Assembly: GCA_003640335.1 (NCBI GenBank) | Contig: RBKG01000182.1 | Span: forward strand, 1-5,423 | Direction: 5' to 3' | DNA: 5,423 nt | Source: Porphyromonas sp. | GTDB lineage: Bacteria; Bacteroidota; Bacteroidia; Bacteroidales; Porphyromonadaceae | Part shown: positions 1 to 5,423 of the stretch, in pieces | Position numbering within the stretch: the first letter of the stretch is position 1 | How the letters are laid out: every line of letters starts with the position of its first letter | The notes under the pieces: generated by a model | The model's database searches: none | What the model was told of the DNA's origin: nothing | Seen by the model: only the letters and a program-made list of their open reading frames with translations | Translations under genes and position numbers: made by a program

Positions 1-1154
1 TCTTGGGTTCGGGAGTAAATCCTTATCAAGTGGCTCCATGGATAGGTGCACTTGGTTACGAGGCTATCTGGAACCAGTATGATGCTAGTAGAAAGAGATA
101 TGTCAGTGCCTATCAAAACTCGCCATTAGAAGATGCTAGCCTTATCCTCAATGAGGTAGGGGCAACATCTAACTTTGATTTTGCTCTAGCGGCTGAGTTT
201 TCTCCTTCGTTTAGTTTAGGGGGGAGTGTAAGCTTTACGACACTAGATTACGAATATACTTCATTCTACCAAGAGAAGCATAGTGGCGTAGATACTAAGG
301 CAGGTAACTATGGCTTAAGCCTAGATAGTAAGCAGAGTATATCAGGTTTAGGTGTGCGTTTTGCCTTGGGTGCTCTTGTGCGTCCTGTGGAGGCTCTGCG
401 TTTGGGTGCTAGTATTTACTCTCCCGTTTTCTACTCTAATATGAATCTTGATAGCTATGCTAGAGGTGTCGGAGTTTCAGAATTGCTTAAGAATAGCCCT
501 TATGCAGGGAAAGGAGCATTTGAAACGCATGTGCCTCTAGATAATCGTACTAGCTTCGGGTTCTCTACTCCTTGGCGATTTACGCTTAGTGGAGCCTATG
601 TCTTCGGGCGTCGAGCTATCTTGAGTACAGACTACGAGTATCAGAATTATGCTGGACCAAGACTGCGTAATGCTGTTGAAGATGATTACGATTATGGCTC
701 ATCAAGCAATATTTATAGCAGTGATAACGATGCTATAAAAGAGGATTTTGGCGGTACTCATACTTGGCGACTAGGTCTAGAGTATAATTTGAGTAGACGT
801 TTAGCTTTGCGCTTAGGCTATAAGACTGTTAGTGCTCCTGATTATGCTCCCGAATTAAAGAAGGATATTCCTGTTGTTGGCGTTCAGGTAGCGGGAACAG
901 CTGTTCATTATCGTTTGCCTGGAGCTCTCAATAATTACTCTGTCGGCTTGGGTTATAAGCTTAGTCCTAAGTGGACTCTTGACTTAGCTTATTCATACAG
1001 TGAACAGGCTATGAAGGTGGGGGCATTCCCATTTATCCGCGATACGCGAGATGTTAGTGCTAATTCAGCAGGAAGAGCTTATGAACCACTTCCAATGATT
1101 AAGGAAACACAGAAGCAAAGTAATATAACGGCAACGCTTAGTTACCGCTTCTAG
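1..1154 (+). CDS. OmpP1/FadL/TodX-family outer membrane transport protein, 3' part
   Basis: This is the C-terminal part (about 383 residues visible, reading frame from base 3) of an outer membrane beta-barrel of the OmpP1/FadL family, which moves hydrophobic compounds such as fatty acids across the outer membrane. The frame is open to the left edge and the TTG at base 3 is only an internal Leu codon. The signal peptide and N-terminal plug region, roughly 100-130 residues judging from the usual length near 500, lie outside. Visible support: alternating polar/aromatic strands throughout, a block reading SFGFSTPWRFTLSGAYVFG followed by DYEYQNY that is typical of Bacteroidota members, a late AHYRLPG-like segment (here VHYRLPG) before NYSVGLGYKLSPKW, and a terminal strand ending in SYRF with the C-terminal Phe used for barrel assembly. 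The substrate cannot be told from sequence. It is unlikely to be PorV, the T9SS FadL-like protein, because the sequence pattern and length differ. The family call is firm; the ligand is unknown. Confidence 0.88.
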   Translation, partial: LGSGVNPYQVAPWIGALGYEAIWNQYDASRKRYVSAYQNSPLEDASLILNEVGATSNFDFALAAEFSPSFSLGGSVSFTTLDYEYTSFYQEKHSGVDTKAGNYGLSLDSKQSISGLGVRFALGALVRPVEALRLGASIYSPVFYSNMNLDSYARGVGVSELLKNSPYAGKGAFETHVPLDNRTSFGFSTPWRFTLSGAYVFGRRAILSTDYEYQNYAGPRLRNAVEDDYDYGSSSNIYSSDNDAIKEDFGGTHTWRLGLEYNLSRRLALRLGYKTVSAPDYAPELKKDIPVVGVQVAGTAVHYRLPGALNNYSVGLGYKLSPKWTLDLAYSYSEQAMKVGAFPFIRDTRDVSANSAGRAYEPLPMIKETQKQSNITATLSYRF

Positions 1155-1166
1155 AGACCATTGCAT
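1153..1166 (+). repeat. 14-bp direct repeat, copy 1
   Basis: The sequence agagaccattgcat occurs here and again at 5367-5380, in the same orientation. This copy overlaps the last two bases of the TAG stop codon of the outer membrane protein gene. The bases that follow (tgtcgaga, 1167-1174) weakly resemble tatcgaca in the second copy (5402-5410 region) once that copy's hairpin is skipped, so this may be a decayed copy of the same element. An exact 14-mer pair is not expected often by chance in 5.4 kb, but two copies alone do not prove a repeat family. Confidence 0.5.
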
Positions 1167-1172
1167 TGTCGA

Positions 1173-1218
1173 GATAAGCGATAGAGTTAGTAGCACAAGT
1201 TTCATTTCATCGCTTATC
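1173..1218 (+). other. 10-bp dyad / stem-loop between the OMP gene and the sorting-domain gene
   Basis: The arms gataagcgat (1173-1182) and atcgcttatc (1209-1218) are perfectly complementary, with a 26-nt loop. It could act as a 3' stem-loop for the outer membrane protein transcript, but no run of T follows the right arm. It could also be a two-site operator, because the right arm lies just upstream of the TAACTTTG box of the next gene. The dyad is directly visible; its role is a guess. Confidence 0.5.
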
Positions 1219-1228
1219 ATTAACTTTG
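1200..1228 (+). promoter_or_regulatory. Candidate Bacteroidota-type promoter for the sorting-domain protein and hexosaminidase genes
   Basis: TAACTTTG at 1221-1228 matches the Bacteroidota -7 consensus TAnnTTTG exactly. The upstream partner is weak: TTTC at 1200-1203 differs from the -33 TTTG by one base and its 17-nt spacing is slightly short. Transcription would start near 1232-1236, which would leave a leader of about 20-25 nt before ATG 1257 and would make the GTG at 1233 an unlikely start. The 10-bp gap to the downstream hexosaminidase suggests that this promoter also drives it. Confidence 0.45.
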
Positions 1229-1245
1229 TGGTGTGAAATATTTAT

Positions 1246-1345
1246 CTATTAGATATATGAGTAAGGCTTTGAGCCTTATTATGGTGGGCTTCTGTGCAGG
1301 ACTCTTGTTTGAGGGTCTTGCGCAGGAGCCACTTATATCTAATAG
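1246..1345 (+). promoter_or_regulatory. 12-bp perfect inverted repeat covering the start-codon region of the sorting-domain gene
   Basis: Bases 1246-1257 (ctattagatata) are the exact reverse complement of 1334-1345 (tatatctaatag). The left arm covers the ribosome-entry region and the A of the ATG at 1257; the right arm lies within codons 26-30. A separate local hairpin with arms 1262-1268 and 1272-1278 (loop ttg, extendable by a G-U and an A-U pair) sits between them, just after the ATG. In the mRNA these could fold into a structure that hides the start codon. The complementarity is seen directly; a regulatory effect is inferred. Confidence 0.35.
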
Positions 1346-1763
1346 GGCTAATCTTAATAAGACCTTGTCCATAAGGCTCAAGCCTCGTAATATTAAGTTT
1401 GAGCGCCCTAGTGGTTCCGCCCTTAAAATAGGTAATGGCTCCACAGTTATCTTTCAAAATGGTACTCTTAGTGGTGTTATCTCTTCAAGTAAGGGTAGTG
1501 AACCAATTAAATTGATGCCGACTGACCCCATTAGTGAGGTGCCTAAGAAAGATGTTCGTCCTATAGAGATGCGGATTTTTGACCGCAGTATCTATTTGGA
1601 TAGACCCGTAGAACTCTTTGTCGTACAAGATATAACGGGGCGTAGCGTGATGACAGTAGTCAATTCTCATAAAATAACTTTAGGAAATCTACGCTCGGGA
1701 GTTTATGTGGTGAGAGTCCAAGACAAGGGCGCAACCCATACAAGTAAATTTATTCTTCGTTAA
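1257..1763 (+). CDS. Small exported protein with T9SS type A C-terminal sorting domain
   Basis: A 168-residue protein from ATG 1257; an in-frame GTG at 1233 would add eight residues. ATG is preferred because it gives a compact signal peptide (MSK, then hydrophobic residues 4-18, with likely cleavage after GLA at 22, before QEP) and because the probable promoter box at 1221-1228 sits almost on the GTG. The Cys in VGFC is not a good lipobox. Residues 23-105 are polar and low in aromatics, and I recognise no domain there. Residues 107-168 match the type IX secretion sorting domain: IFDRSIYLDRPVELFVVQDITGRSV..., then LRSGVYVVRVQ and a basic end, SKFILR. The domain directs passage through the T9SS and, in Porphyromonas, attachment to A-LPS at the cell surface. 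It is normally a short tail on a large enzyme or adhesin, so a protein that is nearly only the tail is odd. It may be structural or signalling, comparable in concept to P. gingivalis PorA, but homology to PorA is not shown. Likely co-transcribed with the hexosaminidase. Confidence 0.8.
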   Translation: MSKALSLIMVGFCAGLLFEGLAQEPLISNRANLNKTLSIRLKPRNIKFERPSGSALKIGNGSTVIFQNGTLSGVISSSKGSEPIKLMPTDPISEVPKKDVRPIEMRIFDRSIYLDRPVELFVVQDITGRSVMTVVNSHKITLGNLRSGVYVVRVQDKGATHTSKFILR

Positions 1764-1773
1764 AGACCTTAAT

Positions 1774-4032
1774 ATGAATCTAATTAAACCCATAATAGCG
1801 GTATGTTGCAGTTTGACTATGAGTGCCTATACGCTTCTTGGTCAGACTCCACTCATTATACCTAAACCTGTAAGTATGCAAACTTATGAGGGTGCTTTTC
1901 AGCTTCCCTCAAAACTAAAGTTCCAACTTAAGGGTATTTCGAGTAAGCAGGATATTCAAGATATTGAGTTCTTGTTGAAATCTAAGTTGCCCAGTAAGGT
2001 CTCGCTTCAGAGGGGCTCTGGTAAGTGCGCCATAAACTTAGAATTAGATTCTTCTTGGAAAGGAGCAGCAGAGGCATATAAGTTGGAAGTCAAGCAAGGA
2101 GTAACGCTCAAGGCTGGGACTATTGAGGGACTCAAGAATGGCTTGCAGACTTTGGGGCAACTCTACGATGGCAAACAGAGTTTAGCTCAAGTTCTTATTG
2201 AGGACGCTCCCTCTTATGCTTACCGAGGTGTGATGCTTGATGTTTCTCGTCATTTCTTCCCCGTACCAGTGATAAAGGGATTACTCGATGAGATGGCCAA
2301 GCTCAAGCTCAATCGCTTTCATTGGCATTTGGTTGATGGTGGTGGCTGGCGTTTGGAGAGTAAGACTTACCCTAAGCTAACAGAGTTATCAGCTTATCGA
2401 ACTGAGAGTAATTGGGATAAATGGTGGGGCGGTCGTGATAGACGCTTCGTGCCTAAAGGTAGTGAAGCCGCTTACGGAGGCTATTATACACAAGAAGAGA
2501 TTAAGGATGTCGTGGCTTACGCCTCAAGACTAGGTATAACGATTATCCCAGAGATAGAGTTGCCAGGGCATAGCAACGAACTTTTCTTCTCTTATCCTAA
2601 CTTATTCTGTCCCGGTGCAGATTACAAGCAGGCGACAGATGTTTGTATTGGTAATGAGGAAACGTTTACATTCTTTGAGAATATCCTCGATGAGGTGATG
2701 GCTCTATTCCCTAGCCGTGATATTCATATTGGTGGAGATGAGGCTTCAATGGATTTATGGAAGAAGTGCCCCAAGTGTGCTCAGCGTATGCAGTCTATCG
2801 GGACTACCGATGTGCATGCTTTGCAGAGCTATATGATTCATCGCATAGAGAAGTACCTCAATAGTAAGGGGCGTAATCTCGTAGGCTGGGATGAAATCCT
2901 TATGGGAGGCTTAGCTCCTAATGCTACTGTTATGAGCTGGAGAGGCGAAGAGGGCGGTATCACAGCAGCCAAGGCTGGGCATAGAGTTATTATGACTCCG
3001 GGCAGTCATTTGTACTTAGACTTTTACCAAGGTAAAGCAAGTGAAGAACCTCGTGCTATCGGTGGTTTTACTCCTCTTGAAAAGGTTTATTCATACGCTC
3101 CACCTGCGATAACAAATAGTAAGGGGGGAATAATCGGAGTACAAGCAAACTTATGGACAGAATATGTAGAGACTCCAGAGCATTTATCTTACATGCTTTT
3201 CCCTCGCATCGTAGCCCTCTCTGAGGTGGCTTGGACACCTAAGGAAAAACGTGATTACAAGGACTTCTTAACTAGAGTAACACCTTACCTAGGTCAGCTA
3301 AAGCAAAGGGGACAGCACCCATACGAACTAAGAGGTCTTAATCCTAAGGCTGAGGTCGTTATGCGTGATGGCAAGCCGCAAATGAATTTGCGACTAGAAG
3401 CCGAACGCCCTGATGCTGAAGTAAGATTTAATTGGATTGGCGAAAGTACAGAAGACTCGCACAACACACGCACACTGCGTGCTGGTCAGGTTATTTCTTC
3501 AGATGGAAGCTCACGAATGATTACGGCTAATACCTATCTTAATGGCAAGAAACTGCATGATGAAGACTTGCAGTTCCGTCTCGGTGTTCATAAAGGAATT
3601 CTAGGGAAAGTCCATTACAATAGCAAGTGGAATGATAAGTATAAGGCTAATCAAGGAGCTACACTTAATGATGGTATTGATGGTGGGCTAACCTATCTTG
3701 ATGGTAAGTGGCAAGGTTTTACTGAGCCTATGGACGTTACGGTAGAATTGCCTCAAACGCAAGATGTTCGCGAAGTTACTATGCGCTTCCTTGCTGAGCG
3801 TGAGCAGTGGGTTTATATGCCTAGCGATGTGGAAGTCCTGATTAGTTCTGATGGTAAGAACTTCACAAGCTTAGGACTTAAGAAGCCTCTGACGGATGAA
3901 AATAATCCTCGTCCTAGTATTGAGACTTTCACATTTAAGCCTAATCAGAAGGCTCGTTATATACGAGTGAAGGCTAATATCGGTCGTAGTGAAGGGCATT
4001 TTATCTTCTGTGATGAAATCGTCATACTATAA
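1774..4032 (+). CDS. Beta-N-acetylhexosaminidase, glycoside hydrolase family 20, exported
   Basis: This 752-residue exo-enzyme removes terminal beta-linked GlcNAc/GalNAc from glycans by substrate-assisted catalysis. A signal peptide spans about residues 1-24 (hydrophobic 4-22, cleavage around LLG/Q), so it acts in the periplasm or at the surface. The GH20b-type N-terminal domain is about 25-145. The catalytic barrel, about 149-495, shows YRGVMLDVSRHF (Arg151), HWHLVDGGGWR (183-193), ELPGH (His266), HIGGDE with the catalytic pair Asp322-Glu323, GWDE (Trp372), SWRG (Trp389), LYLDFYQ (Tyr414, Asp416) and NLWTEY (Trp461, Glu463). A beta-rich linker (about 525-605) resembles chitobiase C-terminal modules. 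Residues about 611-752 form a discoidin/CBM32-like domain (LNDGIDGG, VEVLISSDGKNF, ARYIRVKA). It has no T9SS sorting domain. The length is near that of P. gingivalis NahA (about 777), of which it may be an ortholog. The usual DDQ after HxHx is DGG here, a form common in Bacteroidota. It lies 10 bp after the sorting-domain gene, with only an A/T-rich leader and no clear Shine-Dalgarno. Confidence 0.95.
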   Translation: MNLIKPIIAVCCSLTMSAYTLLGQTPLIIPKPVSMQTYEGAFQLPSKLKFQLKGISSKQDIQDIEFLLKSKLPSKVSLQRGSGKCAINLELDSSWKGAAEAYKLEVKQGVTLKAGTIEGLKNGLQTLGQLYDGKQSLAQVLIEDAPSYAYRGVMLDVSRHFFPVPVIKGLLDEMAKLKLNRFHWHLVDGGGWRLESKTYPKLTELSAYRTESNWDKWWGGRDRRFVPKGSEAAYGGYYTQEEIKDVVAYASRLGITIIPEIELPGHSNELFFSYPNLFCPGADYKQATDVCIGNEETFTFFENILDEVMALFPSRDIHIGGDEASMDLWKKCPKCAQRMQSIGTTDVHALQSYMIHRIEKYLNSKGRNLVGWDEILMGGLAPNATVMSWRGEEGGITAAKAGHRVIMTPGSHLYLDFYQGKASEEPRAIGGFTPLEKVYSYAPPAITNSKGGIIGVQANLWTEYVETPEHLSYMLFPRIVALSEVAWTPKEKRDYKDFLTRVTPYLGQLKQRGQHPYELRGLNPKAEVVMRDGKPQMNLRLEAERPDAEVRFNWIGESTEDSHNTRTLRAGQVISSDGSSRMITANTYLNGKKLHDEDLQFRLGVHKGILGKVHYNSKWNDKYKANQGATLNDGIDGGLTYLDGKWQGFTEPMDVTVELPQTQDVREVTMRFLAEREQWVYMPSDVEVLISSDGKNFTSLGLKKPLTDENNPRPSIETFTFKPNQKARYIRVKANIGRSEGHFIFCDEIVIL

Positions 4033-4075
4033 GACTGAGGCTAAAATATCAATAACTAAAACCTTAAAATAAATA
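4033..4075 (+). promoter_or_regulatory. A-rich leader ahead of the nitroreductase gene
   Basis: The 43-nt gap after the hexosaminidase stop is strongly A-rich and almost free of G from about 4043 to the ATG (aaccttaaaataaata immediately upstream). Bacteroidota often start translation from such A-rich, Shine-Dalgarno-free leaders. I see neither a TAnnTTTG box nor a terminator hairpin here, so read-through from the hexosaminidase gene is possible. A weak promoter cannot be excluded. Confidence 0.35.
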
Positions 4076-4639
4076 ATGAGTGAATTGAAAGTTTTAGATG
4101 CTATACGTACACGCCGTAGTATACGTATCTATCACCCTGATAAGCCTTTGTCGGCTGAGTCTGTTCAGGTAATTATGGAGGCCGCCCTGCGTGCGCCTTC
4201 ATCTAAGAATAGGCATACAACGCAGTTTATCCTTGTTGAGGATAAGGAGAAACTTGTAGAGCTTAGTTATATGCGTGAGCGTGGGTGCTCCTTCCTAAAG
4301 GACGTGCCTTTGGCTGTCGTGGTACTAGGAAGTCCTATGGAGTGTGAGCACTGGATTGCAGATGCTTCTCTCTCGGCAGGCTATCTACAGTTGCAGGCTT
4401 GGGCTCTTGGCATTGGCTCGTGTTGGGCTGATGTGCATGGACAGTTTACGGGTAATGGTCAGAACTCAGATGAGTATGTGCGTAATGCACTCGGGATACC
4501 ATACCAACTAGAAGTCCTCTGTATCATCGGGCTAGGCTATGTTAATGGCGAAGCTCCTGAGCGTCCCGTTGAGAGCCTTAAGTGGGAGAAGATACACATG
4601 GGACAATATAATGCACCTGAGGAGCACAATGCCGAGTAA
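4076..4639 (+). CDS. FMN-dependent nitroreductase-family oxidoreductase
   Basis: A 187-residue cytoplasmic flavoprotein of the nitroreductase family (PF00881), which uses NAD(P)H through FMN to reduce nitroaromatics, quinones or unknown natural substrates. No signal peptide is present. The FMN-phosphate contact motif RTRRSIR is at residues 11-17. APSSKNRHTTQF (40-51) is the usual second flavin-contact segment (family form APSxxNxQxxxF). W93IADASLSAGYLQLQAWALGIGSCW (93-117) is the dimer-interface/flavin helix region, IIGLGYVNGEAPERP (150-163) the late glycine-rich strand, and WEKIHM (170-175) the terminal segment. The length fits the compact ~170-200 residue branch. ATG 4076 is chosen because it places RRSIR near the N-terminus, as in the family. 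Its last 11 nt overlap the next gene, so the two are almost certainly co-expressed. The substrate cannot be deduced. Confidence 0.92.
   Translation: MSELKVLDAIRTRRSIRIYHPDKPLSAESVQVIMEAALRAPSSKNRHTTQFILVEDKEKLVELSYMRERGCSFLKDVPLAVVVLGSPMECEHWIADASLSAGYLQLQAWALGIGSCWADVHGQFTGNGQNSDEYVRNALGIPYQLEVLCIIGLGYVNGEAPERPVESLKWEKIHMGQYNAPEEHNAE
4620..4624 (+). promoter_or_regulatory. Ribosome binding site that fixes the start of the DUF2520 gene
   Basis: AGGAG, within a longer gaggag, lies four bases before ATG 4629, inside the end of the nitroreductase gene. It supports 4629 over the upstream in-frame ATGs at 4539 and 4611, whose extra residues do not look like part of the Rossmann fold. The spacing is slightly short. 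Confidence 0.5.
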
Positions 4640-5345
4640 GCGTATTGTGCTATTAGGCGGAGGCAATGTAGGCAGCCACTTAGCTAGAGCATGCTCTAGT
4701 CTAAGTGGCTACAGTCTTATATGGCACTACGAAAGGCGCAAGGGTATGCTACTTACGGATATTCCGAGGGATGCAGACCTATATATATTTGCTCTTACGG
4801 ACACAGCTCTAGAGTCGGTTTGGCAGGAGATGCCCTCGACTGGCGGTGTTTGGATACACGTTTCAGGGAGTACTCCTCTTGACTCGCTTACGAAATATCA
4901 TGCTGATGGTGCTGTGCTCTACCCATTGCAAACATTCAGCCGTAATCGGGATATAGAGTGGAAGCATGTTCCCCTTTACTATGAAGGGCATGAAGAGGCT
5001 CGGTTATTAGCCGAAGCTCTATCTACACATACGGCTTTTGCTAGTAGCGAGGGGAGACGTAAATTACACCTCGCAGCGGTGCTTGCATGTAATTACAGCA
5101 ACTATTTAGTAACGCTTGCAGAGGAATACTTGTCCGCAGAGGGTTTTGAGGCGAAGACGCTCTTACCCTTGCTTAGAGAAACATTTCAGAAACTAGAGGC
5201 TCTGCCTGCATCTGAAGCTCAGACTGGACCTGCTATTCGTGGGGATAGGACTATTGTCGAACAGCACAAAGCCCTTCTTTCGGGTGATACATTGGCTGTT
5301 TATACGCTCCTTGCCGAGCAACTTCTGTCGCGCTCTAAGAGATAG
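4629..5345 (+). CDS. Rossmann-like NAD(P)-binding protein with DUF2520 domain
   Basis: A 238-residue cytoplasmic protein with an N-terminal dinucleotide-binding fold and a C-terminal all-helical DUF2520 domain, related in architecture to F420-dependent NADP reductases and ketopantoate-reductase-type enzymes. KRIVLLGGGNVGSHLA (4-19) holds the GxGxxG nucleotide loop right after the first strand, which argues for ATG 4629; the open frame could begin at 4539, but that would put about 30 unrelated residues in front. WIHVSGSTPLDSL (75-87) and LYPLQTFS (97-104) are the family's active-cleft segments. LHLAAVLACNYSNYL (146-160) is the helix opening DUF2520, and QTGPAIRGD (198-206) with His213 is its signature. 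It overlaps the nitroreductase gene by 11 nt, which suggests translational coupling. The reaction is not established for this family. In many Bacteroidota, as I recall, the next genes are a KdsC-like HAD phosphatase and Maf; neither starts within the remaining 78 bases. Confidence 0.9.
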   Translation: MPSKRIVLLGGGNVGSHLARACSSLSGYSLIWHYERRKGMLLTDIPRDADLYIFALTDTALESVWQEMPSTGGVWIHVSGSTPLDSLTKYHADGAVLYPLQTFSRNRDIEWKHVPLYYEGHEEARLLAEALSTHTAFASSEGRRKLHLAAVLACNYSNYLVTLAEEYLSAEGFEAKTLLPLLRETFQKLEALPASEAQTGPAIRGDRTIVEQHKALLSGDTLAVYTLLAEQLLSRSKR

Positions 5346-5366
5346 ATGAGAAGTAGCTTTCCTTAA

Positions 5367-5380
5367 AGAGACCATTGCAT
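5367..5380 (+). repeat. 14-bp direct repeat, copy 2
   Basis: An exact second copy of agagaccattgcat, matching 1153-1166, located 21 bases after the DUF2520 stop codon. It leads straight into the hairpin at 5379-5405. Both copies therefore sit at or just past the 3' end of a gene on the same strand. Confidence 0.5.
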
Positions 5381-5423
5381 AATACGGCACTCGCTGCGTT
5401 ATTATCGACATTCAGGCTTGGTC
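5370..5423. repeat. Structured intergenic element at the right edge, possibly a cut-off interspersed repeat
   Basis: The inner arms ataatacg (5379-5386) and cgttattat (5397-5405) pair with a single bulged T around a 10-nt loop. The outer arms gacca (5370-5374) and tggtc (5419-5423) also pair. No T-run follows the inner stem, so a simple intrinsic terminator is not convincing. The base composition and dyads differ from the coding DNA beside it, and no credible reading frame fills it. It could be a small interspersed repeat or the end of an insertion that runs beyond the window. Confidence 0.4.

Noticed and set aside
1233..1256. GTG at 1233 as the start of the sorting-domain protein
   Set aside because: It falls at the predicted transcription start of the TAACTTTG promoter, and ATG 1257 gives a cleaner signal peptide. 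It would be revived if transcription starts further upstream.
1220..1670. Several minus-strand open frames opposite the sorting-domain gene
   Set aside because: They overlap one another and the real gene, show no domain, and the + strand frame has both a signal peptide and a sorting domain.
1..1763. FadL-type barrel next to a sorting-domain protein read as a PorV-PorU type T9SS locus
   Set aside because: The barrel resembles general OmpP1/FadL transporters rather than PorV, the small protein has no protease domain like PorU, and a promoter appears to separate the two genes.
2320..2352. GH20 motif reads D-G-G where D-D-Q is usual, suggesting altered catalysis
   Set aside because: The catalytic Asp322-Glu323 pair and the aromatic pocket residues are all present, and as far as I recall the DGG form is common in Bacteroidota GH20 enzymes, so it is family variation rather than a defect.
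4539..4628. Upstream extension of the DUF2520 frame, giving a 268-residue protein
   Set aside because: The added residues lie wholly inside the nitroreductase gene, place about 30 unrelated residues before the first Rossmann strand, and ignore the AGGAG site and ATG at 4629.
5379..5405. Intrinsic terminator after the DUF2520 gene
   Set aside because: The stem is AT-rich with a bulge and is not followed by a T-run, so termination here is not supported by the usual pattern.
5193..5411. Minus-strand open frame of 72 codons
   Set aside because: It is antisense to the well-supported DUF2520 gene, has no family resemblance and runs into the repeat-like element.

Overview
The window looks like a piece of a Bacteroidota chromosome, most likely Porphyromonas or a near relative. 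The evidence is a Bacteroidota-style OmpP1/FadL outer membrane protein, a type IX secretion (T9SS) C-terminal sorting domain, a TAnnTTTG promoter box, A-rich leaders in place of strong Shine-Dalgarno sites at most genes, and a periplasmic/surface GH20 hexosaminidase with a discoidin-like tail. The genus is inferred from the overall style of the genes, not proven.

Layout: all five genes lie on the + strand. (1) 1-1154 is the 3' part of an OmpP1/FadL-type outer membrane transporter whose N-terminus lies before the window. (2) 1155-1256 is an intergenic stretch with a dyad and a likely promoter. (3) 1257-1763 is a small exported protein that is little more than a signal peptide, a short polar stretch and a T9SS sorting domain. 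(4) 1774-4032, only 10 bp downstream, is a full-length GH20 beta-N-acetylhexosaminidase. (5) 4076-4639 is an FMN-dependent nitroreductase-family protein. (6) 4629-5345 overlaps it by 11 nt and encodes a Rossmann/DUF2520 protein; its true start is 4629. (7) 5346-5423 is non-coding and holds a structured sequence that shares an exact 14-mer with the end of the first gene.

Functionally there are two likely units. The first is an envelope unit: the small sorting-domain protein plus the hexosaminidase, which would release terminal GlcNAc/GalNAc from host glycans or peptidoglycan fragments outside the cytoplasm. The second is a cytoplasmic redox pair: nitroreductase plus DUF2520 protein, translationally linked by overlap. 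The genes themselves belong to known families, and I see no clearly new multi-gene system. The less explained signals are the dense inverted repeats around the start of the small sorting-domain gene, the near domain-only nature of that protein, and the 14-bp repeat with its hairpin at the right edge.
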